Source: Pseudanabaena sp. CAN_BIN31
GTDB lineage: Bacteria; Cyanobacteriota; Cyanobacteriia; Pseudanabaenales; Pseudanabaenaceae
Direction: 5' to 3'
Assembly: GCA_026785865.1 (NCBI GenBank)
Contig: JAJAZG010000075.1
Location: 1-12,412 of the forward strand
Length of the DNA stretch: 12,412 nucleotides
Shown here: piece after piece, positions 5,483-12,412 of the stretch
How the letters are laid out: the number at the start of each line of letters is the position of its first letter
Position numbering within the stretch: the first letter of the stretch is position 1
Program-made: the position numbers and the translations under genes
The notes under the pieces: generated by a model
Told to the model about the DNA's origin: nothing
Seen by the model: only the letters and a program-made list of their open reading frames with translations
The model's database searches: none

Positions 5483-6778
5483 ATGGACAAATTCATCCCA
5501 ATCGCTTTTCTTAAGCAAATTTCTGGCGATCGCCAAGATCGTGGTGAGATTGTGGCGACTTTAGGCGATCGCGTAGTTGCGTTGGGACGTGATCCTAGTT
5601 GTGAAATTGCGATCAATATCAATATCTATGGCTCAGTGTCCCGCCACCATGCTGAAATTCGTCCAATCTTGGCTAGGCAAAAGTTTGAAGGTTGGGAAAT
5701 TTGCGATCTTGATAGTGCCAATGGCACATTTATTAATGATCGCCGCTTATATAGTTGCTATCCACTCAAGCATGGCGATCGCATTCAATTAACCAAAGAT
5801 GGCCCCCAGTTTATATTTGAATTTGAGCTAGAGTCTAGTCGTGTCACAACTTTAAAAACTGATGACAATTTGCGTCCGCGATCGCAGATTACCAGCATCA
5901 CCCTCACAAAGCTATTACCAATTTTCTCCACAGGCAACGATCTTTGGAAGCAAACCTATTTCTTACCAGGAATTGCCACCGTGGGATTTGTGGTGATGAT
6001 GTTTGCTTTTTTGGGGCAACCACAACTATTTAATCTCACAATTTCCGTATACATCAGCCTTGCCGCCTATTATTTTATCTATCAACTATGTGGCAAAAAT
6101 AAGCCTTGGTGGGTAATTTTAGGAGCGGCGCTATTCACGGCACTGATACTCAGAAGTCCAATTTTGCAAATATTTCTCTGGTTCTTTTACAAGGTTTTAC
6201 CAGGAACTGCACCAACTGGTCAGGTTAGTTTTGTAAGTGTTTTGAGTGCCATGTTTTTTGGCGCAGGTCTGATGGAGGAGTTACTCAAATCTTTGCCAGT
6301 TTTTGCGCTCTGGTTTATGGGCTTAAATTTTGGCAAAAAGTGGCGATCGCACATTGGCATCAGTGAGCCATTGGATGGAATTTTGATCGGTGCTGCCTCG
6401 GCAGTTGGGTTCACGCTGACCGAAACTTTGGGGCTATATGTACCAAGCATTATCCAAAGTATTACCGCTCAAGCAGGAAGTCCAGAAATAGCTGAGCTGA
6501 CGGGATTGCAGTTATTGATTCCCCGTGTACTTGGCTCGGTGGCGGGACATATGGCATATAGCGGTTATTTTGGCTATTTCATCGGATTGAGTATTCTCAA
6601 ACCTTCTCTACGTTGGCAGATTCTCACGATCGGTTATCTCAGTTCGGCTCTGCTTCATGCGCTTTGGAATACGAGTGCATTGGTGAGTTTTTGGTTGTTA
6701 GCAGTAGTTGGCGGAATTTCCTATGCCTTTCTGGTCGCCGCAATTTTGAAAGCGCATAGTTTCTCACCGAAAACATAA
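5483..6778 (+). CDS. FHA domain-PrsW family intramembrane protease fusion
   Basis: This 431-residue protein has two parts. The N-terminal FHA domain (about 25-115) shows GRDPSCEI (35-42), SRHHAEI (53-59) and NGTFIN (80-85), with phosphothreonine-binding Arg36 and Ser53. After a linker, several hydrophobic membrane segments span about 158-425 and carry the PrsW signatures EELLK (Glu265, Glu266, Lys269), FTLTE (Glu314), a His in GHMAYSGYFGY (His356) and LLHALWNT (His392). PrsW proteins are inner-membrane proteases; Bacillus PrsW cuts an anti-sigma factor. The FHA domain on the N-terminal side suggests that binding of a phosphorylated protein recruits the substrate or gates the protease; this is inference. 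The gene converges on the deacetylase gene through a shared terminator. The ATG at 5483 places the FHA domain correctly, but no strong ribosome-binding site is visible. Confidence 0.9.
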   Translation: MDKFIPIAFLKQISGDRQDRGEIVATLGDRVVALGRDPSCEIAININIYGSVSRHHAEIRPILARQKFEGWEICDLDSANGTFINDRRLYSCYPLKHGDRIQLTKDGPQFIFEFELESSRVTTLKTDDNLRPRSQITSITLTKLLPIFSTGNDLWKQTYFLPGIATVGFVVMMFAFLGQPQLFNLTISVYISLAAYYFIYQLCGKNKPWWVILGAALFTALILRSPILQIFLWFFYKVLPGTAPTGQVSFVSVLSAMFFGAGLMEELLKSLPVFALWFMGLNFGKKWRSHIGISEPLDGILIGAASAVGFTLTETLGLYVPSIIQSITAQAGSPEIAELTGLQLLIPRVLGSVAGHMAYSGYFGYFIGLSILKPSLRWQILTIGYLSSALLHALWNTSALVSFWLLAVVGGISYAFLVAAILKAHSFSPKT

Positions 6779-6818
6779 AAAAGCTGTAGCGCACGCGCAG
6801 CGTGCGCCACAGCTTTTT
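6778..6818. terminator. Bidirectional hairpin terminator between convergent genes
   Basis: A 19-bp stem (6778-6796 with 6800-6818, loop GCA, one mismatch) has a GC-rich centre (GCGCACGC/GCGTGCGC) and A-run/T-run arms. It fills the 41 bp between the stop codons of the FHA-PrsW gene and the deacetylase-family gene. A T-run follows the stem in both directions, so it can end transcripts from both sides. Confidence 0.8.
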
Positions 6819-6819
6819 G

Positions 6820-7737
6820 TTACAAGCGATATTGGCGATACACATTACTGGCGGCGCGATGTAAGAGCGAATGGCGATAGACCAGCGATCGCATATCTTC
6901 GCAATAACCACCACCGATCACACAGGCGACAGGAAAACCTTGAGAGGCACAGGTACTCAATACCTGCATATCCCGCCGATATATCCCTGCATCGGTGAGG
7001 GCTAACTTCCCTAAGCGATCGCCAATATGCGGATCGACACCTGCATCATAAAGAACCAGATCGGGCTTAATTTCGCTGAGCAAATCAGGTAAATGGGCGG
7101 CGAGGGTGCGTAAATATTCATCATCTTCCATCCCTTCTGCCAAAGGGACATCGCGATCGCTGATTTGTTTGATAGAAGGAAAGTTGATTTGGCAATGCAT
7201 CGAAAAAGTGAACACATTTGGCTGATTCTGAAAAATTAAAGCCGTACCATCACCCTGATGTACATCCAAATCGACAATCAACACTTTTTTGATTAAACCT
7301 TCTCTTAGCAGAACTCGCGCCGCGATCGCCAGATCGTTAAATATGCAAAAGCCTGAACCATAACTAGGAAAAGCATGATGGGTTCCGCCTGCGGTATTAC
7401 AAGCTAAGCCGTGAGCTAGCGCCAATCTTGCAGTTAGCAATGTGCCGCCCACCGCAATTCTGGTGCGATAGGCGAGTTCTGGACTCCAAGGTAATCCGAT
7501 GCGGCGTTGGGCTTGAGGATCGAGATTACCCTGCCAATATGCGTCAACATATTCGCGATCGTGGACTAGAGCGATCGCCTCCAAATCTGGCAACTCAGGG
7601 CTAAAAAATTGCTCTGGTCGCGCCACTCCATCGGCTAGCAGCATCTCGTACAGCAAGCGAAATTTTTCCATCGGAAAACGATTGGTATTCGCAATCGGCG
7701 CGACGTAATTTGGATGATAGGCGATCGGTAAGTCCAT
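6820..7737 (-). CDS. Histone deacetylase family (AcuC/HDAC-like) zinc hydrolase
   Basis: This 305-residue single-domain protein is the length of compact, class IV-like bacterial deacetylases. Enzymes of the arginase/deacetylase fold remove acetyl groups from lysines, polyamines or other amides with one zinc ion. The visible active site is the His pair in GGTHHAF (His120, His121), zinc ligands Asp158 and His160 in DLDVHQGDGTA, the third ligand Asp235 in DAGVDPH, and the transition-state Tyr278 in GGGY. All are intact. The substrate cannot be read from the sequence. The ATG lies 6 bp after the stop codon of the Xaa-Pro aminopeptidase gene, so the two are probably one operon. The product is cytoplasmic, with no signal peptide. 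Confidence 0.93.
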   Translation of the reverse strand: MDLPIAYHPNYVAPIANTNRFPMEKFRLLYEMLLADGVARPEQFFSPELPDLEAIALVHDREYVDAYWQGNLDPQAQRRIGLPWSPELAYRTRIAVGGTLLTARLALAHGLACNTAGGTHHAFPSYGSGFCIFNDLAIAARVLLREGLIKKVLIVDLDVHQGDGTALIFQNQPNVFTFSMHCQINFPSIKQISDRDVPLAEGMEDDEYLRTLAAHLPDLLSEIKPDLVLYDAGVDPHIGDRLGKLALTDAGIYRRDMQVLSTCASQGFPVACVIGGGYCEDMRSLVYRHSLLHRAASNVYRQYRL

Positions 7738-7743
7738 AGGTTT

Positions 7744-9630
7744 CTAGAAGCGACAAGCTTCCTTCAACCATGTTGTTTGCTCATCTGTAAGCATCGGCGA
7801 CAACTTCTCCACAACCGTGACATAGTATTTTGCTAGCCATGCGATTTGTTGAGGATTAAGCTTCTGGCGATCAATCAGTTTCTTGTCAAAAGGAATATAA
7901 GTCAGTGATTCAAATTCGTACCAAGGCACAGAATTTGGTAGAGGATTTGGCACAGATTCTGCAACTTGCTTCACAAAATAAAGATTTTCCAAACGAATAC
8001 CACCCCATTTCGGTTGATAGTAGCCTGGTTCGATACTGTTGATTGTGCCAAGATCGAGAGATTGATTCACGCGCTTGCTGATACCGTTAGGGCCTTCATG
8101 GACATTCAGAAACACACCGACACCATGCCCCGTACCATGTCCATAATCAAGTCCACTTTGCCATAGCGAAGAACGCGCAATTCCATCAATTTGACTGCCT
8201 GTAGTTCCTTTAGGAAACCTTTGCATCGCACAATTGATATGAGATTTGAGAACCTCCGTATAGCGATCGCGTTGTTCATCAGTGGGCGTACCGATGCTAA
8301 TAGAGCGCGTGTCATCGGTCGTGCCGCCATAAAACTGCGAACCAGAATCTAATAACAGCAATTCACCATTTAGTAATTTACAATCAGGACTAGGATTGCT
8401 GTAATGCACAATTGAGCCATTCGCACCAGCACCTGCGATCGTTGGGAAACTGAGATCGTAGAATCCTTCCTGCTGCTTATATAAACCTTCAATCTTATTC
8501 GCAACATCCCGTTCGCTAATGGTATGACCAGCCTCAATTTGTGATTCTATCCATTGGAGAGTAAGCGTTTTTGCCCAGCTAGCTTTAAGATTTGCTTGCT
8601 GCATTTGCGCGATTTCTACAGCATTTTTGTGCGCCTTAAAAGTCTCGACAGGATGTTCTGCCTCAATGATTTTTGCCCCGACTTCCTTCAGTTGTAGATA
8701 GGTCCCATAAGTTGTTTGCGCGATCGCCACTAGCACTTGCTGACTTTCGCCAACCAGCGATCGCAATGTGGGAATATACTGCTCATAATCAAGAATTTGC
8801 ACATGTCCAACGAGCGATTGCTTAACTGTTTCATCAATGCGGGATATATTTGTAAATAGATACGCATCGGTTTTAGTTACGATCGCATAACTAATAAACA
8901 CAGGATTACATTCCACATCACGGCCGCGCAAATTGTAGAGCCACGCAATCTGATCGAGCTTAGTCACAGGCAAAATTGCAGTTTTCTTTTTGTCCATTGC
9001 TTCACGGACGCGCTCTAGTTTTTTGGCTAAGCTCTCGCCAGTAATGGAATCAGGAAGCGCAATCACTGGTTGATCGCCAAAAGGAGGTATGGATTCAGCA
9101 AAAAAAATTTGCGATCGCACTGTGTCTACCAGATTCTCCAGCACAGGCACAATTTCTACGCCACTGTTGCTCAATCGTTCCGAAAAGCGGCGGTATTGGG
9201 CGACAGTAATCGTGAATGGATCGAGACCTAATCGCAAAACTTGCGATCGCACTGCTGCCTTTTGACCAAGTTCTTCAAGAATTTCTTCCACAGTTTGATG
9301 ATCTTCTAATCCCACCTTGCAGATTTTTTGTAGTTTTTCATCTACTTGCATATCTGCTTGCTCGTAGTAGCGCGAATCGACAAATACCCAAGCCTTTTCG
9401 CTCCCGATCAAAAAATCACCTGCGGAACCTGTAAATCCACTAATCCATTGACGACGTTGTTTGGCTTCGGGCAAATATTCATTCAAATGTTCATCGGCTG
9501 AAGGTACAAAATACGCATCTAGTTTATGTTTAGCAAGTTGCGATCGCAGGGCTGCAAATTTCTGAGCAGTTCCGATTAGTTGAAGATCTTGATTAAGTGA
9601 TTCGGTGGGCAAAGATTGCAATAAAACCAT
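7744..9630 (-). CDS. pepP: M24B family Xaa-Pro aminopeptidase
   Basis: From the ATG at 9628-9630 this is a 628-residue protein with the three-part layout of the long, eukaryotic APP1-like aminopeptidase P form: two creatinase-type N-terminal domains (about 20-300) and a C-terminal pita-bread catalytic domain (about 330-555), then the extra C-terminal segment seen in long forms. It removes N-terminal residues that precede proline. Metal ligands are visible: Asp428 (LLLDSGSQF), Asp439 (GTTDDTRS), His502 (GHGTGHGVG), Glu534 (NSIEPGYY) and Glu548 (IRLENLYFV). The frame is open to a TTG at 9666, but the 12 extra residues look unlike the family, so the ATG is preferred. The symbol is by family; it is longer than E. 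coli PepP. It leads the deacetylase gene in the likely operon. Confidence 0.9.
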   Translation of the reverse strand: MVLLQSLPTESLNQDLQLIGTAQKFAALRSQLAKHKLDAYFVPSADEHLNEYLPEAKQRRQWISGFTGSAGDFLIGSEKAWVFVDSRYYEQADMQVDEKLQKICKVGLEDHQTVEEILEELGQKAAVRSQVLRLGLDPFTITVAQYRRFSERLSNSGVEIVPVLENLVDTVRSQIFFAESIPPFGDQPVIALPDSITGESLAKKLERVREAMDKKKTAILPVTKLDQIAWLYNLRGRDVECNPVFISYAIVTKTDAYLFTNISRIDETVKQSLVGHVQILDYEQYIPTLRSLVGESQQVLVAIAQTTYGTYLQLKEVGAKIIEAEHPVETFKAHKNAVEIAQMQQANLKASWAKTLTLQWIESQIEAGHTISERDVANKIEGLYKQQEGFYDLSFPTIAGAGANGSIVHYSNPSPDCKLLNGELLLLDSGSQFYGGTTDDTRSISIGTPTDEQRDRYTEVLKSHINCAMQRFPKGTTGSQIDGIARSSLWQSGLDYGHGTGHGVGVFLNVHEGPNGISKRVNQSLDLGTINSIEPGYYQPKWGGIRLENLYFVKQVAESVPNPLPNSVPWYEFESLTYIPFDKKLIDRQKLNPQQIAWLAKYYVTVVEKLSPMLTDEQTTWLKEACRF

Positions 9631-9685
9631 GAAATTATATATATCTGTAAAAATTTGATCTATCAAAATTTTAACTCATAGCCTG

Positions 9686-9720
9686 ATAGCAAAGGCGGCG
9701 CGATGCGCCGCCTTTGCTAT
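9686..9720. repeat. Perfect 16-bp-stem GC-rich hairpin
   Basis: ATAGCAAAGGCGGCGC at 9686-9701 pairs perfectly with 9705-9720 around the loop GAT. It lies upstream of the aminopeptidase gene and directly abuts the 105-bp fold-back element. Its GGCGGCGC core resembles the hairpins at 240-276 and 5285-5309. On the minus strand it could end transcription from the small membrane protein gene. Confidence 0.6.
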
Positions 9721-9824
9721 TACAGCACTTTGCAAACAAGCGAACCACAATATTTTTATAAAAGCCCCGCAAAGCGGGGCTTTTATAAAAAATCTGGGTT
9801 TGGTTTCATCGCAAAGCGCTGTAA
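9720..9824. repeat. 105-bp fold-back repeat element, copy 2
   Basis: The whole stretch is an imperfect palindrome around a single centre. The ends TTACAGCACTTTGC (9720-9733) and GCAAAGCGCTGTAA (9811-9824) pair with one mismatch. The core 9753-9770 pairs perfectly with 9774-9791 (TTTTTATAAAAGCCCCGC, loop AAA). The zones between pair partly (AAGCGAACCACA against GGGTTTGGTTTCAT). Its left 40 bp match those of 3556-3660. The centre is a good intrinsic-terminator shape on either strand. It ends 5 bp from the stop codon of the small membrane protein gene. Confidence 0.7.
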
Positions 9825-9828
9825 AGAA

Positions 9829-10365
9829 TTAATCTATATAAGAGCCGCGATATTTCATTCTCTCTTTGGGCTTGGCTGACTTTTGAGGGTTTCTTTCAGT
9901 TGATAAGGAATCGGTTAGATCTGGAGGAGATTTATCTGCAATATTCTCAATACTTACACCGCGATATTTGATCGCAGGCTGGGAGCTAGCATCATTTTTC
10001 TCTTTGGCATTGATGCTAATCGTCAATTCTTCTGGCTTATATCGAGCGCCTCTATATAACATAGTTCCCTCAATATCTTGGTCAGCGATCGCATTCAGTT
10101 CATCTTCATCAAGAGCCGAACTACCAGATCTTGATGAATTATCAAGATTTCGCGATACTGGCGGTGTGTAGAGTTTACCCAAAACCTTGAAACAAAAGTA
10201 GGGCAGTCCCGCCGCGATCGCTAAAATCACTAGTAGTGAATTTATATTTGTGACTGTATTAGTAACGATATCCACATGTTTTGTAGAAGCCCATACCGAA
10301 ATCGCCGAGTAGACTGCAACGGCAGCAGCAACTTGTAAAGTGCGATAAACAGAAGATTTTTTCAT
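9829..10365 (-). CDS. Small membrane-anchored protein with DUF4278-like YRG motifs
   Basis: From the ATG at 10363-10365 this is a 178-residue protein. It begins MKKSSVYRTL, then has a hydrophobic segment (about 11-26), a second one (about 42-63, LLVILAIAAGLPYFCF), and a polar, low-complexity C-terminal part. Three short motifs of the cyanobacterial DUF4278 type recur there: MLYRGARYKPEE, IKYRGVSIENI and, at the very end, MKYRGSYID. The function of these motifs is unknown. The first segment could be a signal peptide or a membrane anchor. The frame stays open to a TTG at 10419, but that codon lies inside the 28-bp palindrome and the added residues are not convincing. Downstream hairpins separate it from the aminopeptidase gene, so it is probably transcribed alone. 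Confidence 0.75.
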   Translation of the reverse strand: MKKSSVYRTLQVAAAVAVYSAISVWASTKHVDIVTNTVTNINSLLVILAIAAGLPYFCFKVLGKLYTPPVSRNLDNSSRSGSSALDEDELNAIADQDIEGTMLYRGARYKPEELTISINAKEKNDASSQPAIKYRGVSIENIADKSPPDLTDSLSTERNPQKSAKPKERMKYRGSYID

Positions 10366-10409
10366 GAGCAAAAAGGCACAACTGCCCGATTGAAATTGGC
10401 TTAATTTCA

Positions 10410-10437
10410 GTAGGAACAATTCATGAATTGTTCCTAC
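10410..10437. repeat. 28-bp perfect palindrome
   Basis: The sequence 10410-10437 (half-site GTAGGAACAATTCA) is identical to its own reverse complement over all 28 bases. It is a variant of a palindrome I recall as common in cyanobacterial genomes, with GGGGC in place of GGAAC. It lies about 45 bp upstream of the ATG of the small membrane protein gene and may form a cruciform or bind a protein. The rest of the 10366-10716 gap holds another fold-back element at 10519-10596, scattered HIP1-like sites and no convincing gene. Confidence 0.75.
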
Positions 10438-10518
10438 CCCTACTCCTAAGATAGCTCTTATTACTAATGGCGATCGCTATATTCGCTACGATTTTTATTA
10501 TAGAACCCATATTGTAAT

Positions 10519-10596
10519 TAAGTAGGCAGGCATAATAAAACCCAAAACCCAAAAAGCTATAGCTTTTTGGGTTTGAAGGTTTCTTTTGCCCACTTA
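10519..10596. repeat. 78-bp fold-back element with a 30-bp perfect palindromic core
   Basis: The core 10545-10574 (half-site AAACCCAAAAAGCTA) is a perfect 30-bp palindrome. It sits inside longer imperfect arms: TAAGTAGGCA at 10519-10528 against TGCCCACTTA at 10587-10596, with one mismatch. The spacing regions also match loosely. It is located between the small membrane protein gene and the ATPase-nuclease gene, which diverge. It has the form of a MITE-like or REP-like repeat; the A/T-rich core could also act as a terminator-like hairpin. Confidence 0.6.
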
Positions 10597-10716
10597 CTTA
10601 GCGAAGATATTAGGTTAGATTCATTTTTGCGATTAGAAATTGAAGCGATCGCTATAGATTAAACCCATAAGCTATATTGATTAACAAATATCTAGCTCTC
10701 TCCTTGGCGATCAATC

Positions 10717-12267
10717 ATGACTAAATGGTTTAACACAGCAGGCCCCTGCCAACCCGAAATTCACTATATGCTGTCGGCAACCGATCGCATACCACAGCTC
10801 AAGCATCTGATTGACCAGCGTAACTATTTTGTGATTCATGCTCCTCGACAAATTGGCAAAACCACCGCCATGCTTGCTCTTGCAGATGAACTCACAAAAA
10901 GTGGAAAATACGCCGCCGTGATGCTCTCTGTGGAAGTTGGAGCCGTTTTTCCCCATGATCCTAGTGCTGCCGAAAAAGCGATTTTATCAGAATGGAAGCA
11001 ATCGCTGCGGTTTCGTTTGCCAGAATCATTGCAACCACAGACCTGGGCAGAAGCAGACGCAGGTTCTAGAATTGGGACAGCTTTGAGTGACTGGGCGCAA
11101 AATTCTACTCTTCCCCTAGTGGTATTTCTCGACGAAATCGATGCATTGAGTGATGAGACTTTAATCTCAGTATTACGACAAATACGTTCAGGCTTTCCCA
11201 ATCGTCCGCAGGGATTTCCGCAATCCGTTGGTTTAATTGGAATGCGTGATGTGCGGGATTATAAAATTGCGGCGGGAGGAAGCGATCGCTTGAATACTTC
11301 TAGTCCATTCAACATCAAAGTTCAATCCTTTACGATGAGTAATTTTACTTTAGAGGATGTGAGAAATCTCTATACTCAACATACTGAAGCTACAGGACAA
11401 ATATTTACCGAAGAAGCGATTGATTTAGCTTTTCATCTCACTCAAGGACAGCCTTGGCTCGTGAATGCGATCGCTAAAGAGATTACCGAATATATCACCA
11501 CAGATCCGACTATTCAGATTACGCCAGACTTAGTAAATCAAGCCAAAGAGATCTTGATCAAGAGACAGGATACACATTTGGATAGTTTGGCGGAGAGGTT
11601 AAGGGAAGATCGGGTGAGAGCGATTATTCAGCCGATTTTATCTGGTTTGGAAATAGCTGATACACCAGAAGACGATCGCCGTTATTTATTGGATTTAGGT
11701 TTAGTCGTAAGGAGTCAAGAAGGGGGCTTAAAAATTGCTAATCCCATCTATCAAGAAGTAATTCCCAGAGTGCTATCCCAAGGGGCGCAGGATAGCTTGC
11801 CGATGATTCAACCGAGTTGGTTAAATCCTGACGGTAATATCAATCCGCACATACTTCTAGAAGCTTTTCTCAAATTCTGGCGGCAACATGGAGAGCCGTT
11901 ATTCAAAAGTGCTAACTATCCAGAAATTGCGCCACATTTGGTGATGATGGCTTTTTTACATCGCGTTGTTAATGGTGGTGGTACTTTGGAGCGAGAATAT
12001 GCGATCGGTTCGGGGCGGATGGATATCTGTTTGAGATATCGGGATTTGACCTTGGGTATGGAACTCAAGGTATGGCGCGATGGTAAGAAAGATCCGCTTC
12101 ATGAAGGGCTGGAGCAGTTGGACAAGTATCTATCAGGGTTGAGTTTAGATACGGGTTGGTTGGTGATTTTTGATCGCCGTTCTGGTTTGCCATCAATTAG
12201 CGATCGCACCACGACCGAAATCGCAACTAGCCCCGCAGGGAAAAATATCACGATAATTCGAGGATAA
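10717..12267 (+). CDS. AAA-type ATPase with winged-helix segment and C-terminal PD-(D/E)XK nuclease-like domain
   Basis: This 516-residue protein has three visible parts. Residues about 15-290 form a P-loop ATPase of the archaeal-ATPase/AAA-like kind: Walker A PRQIGKTT (43-50, Lys48), Walker B LVVFLDEID (134-142, Asp139, Glu140), then GLIGMRDVRDYK (172-183). Residues about 295-355 look like a winged helix (LLDLGLVVRS, GLKIANPIYQEVIP). The C-terminal part (about 380-490) has a PD-(D/E)XK-like pattern: Glu425 (LEREYAIG), Asp436 (GRMDICL), Glu449 and Lys451 (MELKVW), and Gln467 with Tyr471 (QLDKYL). ATPase-nuclease fusions of this general type are known, but their roles are mostly unknown; a DNA-related or defence role is inference. 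The ATG follows GCGATCAATC with no clear ribosome-binding site. The gene appears intact and stands alone, with no methylase or toxin beside it in the window. Confidence 0.82.
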   Translation: MTKWFNTAGPCQPEIHYMLSATDRIPQLKHLIDQRNYFVIHAPRQIGKTTAMLALADELTKSGKYAAVMLSVEVGAVFPHDPSAAEKAILSEWKQSLRFRLPESLQPQTWAEADAGSRIGTALSDWAQNSTLPLVVFLDEIDALSDETLISVLRQIRSGFPNRPQGFPQSVGLIGMRDVRDYKIAAGGSDRLNTSSPFNIKVQSFTMSNFTLEDVRNLYTQHTEATGQIFTEEAIDLAFHLTQGQPWLVNAIAKEITEYITTDPTIQITPDLVNQAKEILIKRQDTHLDSLAERLREDRVRAIIQPILSGLEIADTPEDDRRYLLDLGLVVRSQEGGLKIANPIYQEVIPRVLSQGAQDSLPMIQPSWLNPDGNINPHILLEAFLKFWRQHGEPLFKSANYPEIAPHLVMMAFLHRVVNGGGTLEREYAIGSGRMDICLRYRDLTLGMELKVWRDGKKDPLHEGLEQLDKYLSGLSLDTGWLVIFDRRSGLPSISDRTTTEIATSPAGKNITIIRG

Positions 12268-12288
12268 TTTCTGGCAGATTAACCAAGC

Positions 12289-12412
12289 CTAGTTTTTCTT
12301 TTTGCCACCTTCTTTTTCTTGAATCTCCGCAGGTACTGGGAACTGCTCAATCGGCTGCCCCGCTAAAGCCCTCTCCATAAACTTCCGCCAAATCGGCACT
12401 ACATACACCCCA
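12289..12412 (-). CDS. C-terminal end of a probable class A penicillin-binding protein (runs off the window)
   Basis: The minus-strand frame ending at the TAG at 12289-12291 gives 40 residues. They start GVYVVPIWRKFMERAL, continue GQPIEQFPVP, and end in a Lys/Glu-rich tail (EKEGGKKKN). The P-x-W-R-x-F-M-x-x-A-L pattern followed by PxEQFPVP is typical of the last part of the transpeptidase domain of bifunctional PBP1-type enzymes, which build and cross-link peptidoglycan outside the plasma membrane. The catalytic motifs lie outside the window, so this rests on a short end segment. The gene converges on the ATPase-nuclease gene with 21 bp between stop codons and no obvious hairpin between them. 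Confidence 0.6.
   Translation of the reverse strand, partial: GVYVVPIWRKFMERALAGQPIEQFPVPAEIQEKEGGKKKN

Noticed and set aside
6220..6914. Minus-strand open frames opposite the FHA-PrsW gene and its terminator
   Set aside because: They overlap strong coding sequence on the other strand and cross the shared terminator hairpin.
7011..9434. Short frames within the deacetylase and aminopeptidase genes
   Set aside because: All are shadows of two long genes with intact active-site motifs.
9631..9666. Upstream TTG start for the aminopeptidase, adding 12 residues
   Set aside because: The extra residues are AT-rich and unlike the family, and an ATG follows at the expected place.
10366..10419. Upstream TTG start for the YRG-motif protein
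   Set aside because: The codon lies inside a 28-bp palindrome, and the ATG at 10363-10365 gives a typical MKKSS start before a hydrophobic segment.
10711..11201. Minus-strand frames opposite the start of the ATPase-nuclease gene
   Set aside because: They are antisense to the Walker A and B region of a clear gene.
1..12412. CRISPR array, tRNA, rRNA or a transposase gene
   Set aside because: No regularly spaced direct repeats, no cloverleaf or rRNA-like sequence, and no transposase motifs were seen on either strand.

Overview
This 12.4 kb window is chromosomal DNA from a cyanobacterium. The octamer GCGATCGC (HIP1) and near-matches recur throughout, the tandem photoreceptor genes closely resemble the cyanobacterial photoactivated adenylyl cyclase OaPAC, and a DUF4278-type protein is present. 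Intergenic regions are short and full of perfect palindromes and fold-back repeats. A filamentous or Pseudanabaena-like lineage is my guess from the style of the repeats; it is not proven here.

Layout. (1) 1-1020, minus strand: the first 33 codons of smc, preceded by rpiA (ribose-5-phosphate isomerase A), with a hairpin terminator between them. (2) 1309-3549, plus strand: two tandem, full-length BLUF-adenylyl cyclase genes (blue-light-activated cAMP synthases). The first keeps every key residue. The second has Lys in place of the transition-state Arg. (3) 3556-4161: a 105-bp fold-back repeat, then a Ser/Thr kinase gene broken just after its HRDIKPDN catalytic loop. (4) 4262-5275, plus strand: a DUF2235/Tle1-like alpha/beta hydrolase, then about 200 bp of nested inverted repeats. 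(5) 5483-6778, plus strand: an FHA domain fused to a PrsW-type intramembrane protease. It converges, through a two-way hairpin terminator, on (6) 6820-9630, minus strand: an M24B Xaa-Pro aminopeptidase gene followed after 6 bp by a histone-deacetylase-family hydrolase, probably one operon. (7) 9667-10716: three palindromic intergenic elements around a small membrane-anchored protein with three YRG (DUF4278-like) motifs. (8) 10717-12267, plus strand: an AAA-type ATPase with a winged-helix segment and a C-terminal PD-(D/E)XK nuclease-like domain. (9) 12289-12412, minus strand: the C-terminal end of what looks like a class A penicillin-binding protein.

Functional picture. The signalling part (two light-regulated cAMP synthases, a kinase remnant, an FHA-gated membrane protease) is the most distinctive. 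The tandem cyclases could form homo- or heterodimers with different light-to-cAMP output. Around them lie housekeeping genes (smc, rpiA, a peptidase, a PBP). The window also holds at least one repeat family present twice, as 105-bp elements that share sequence but carry different hairpin cores.
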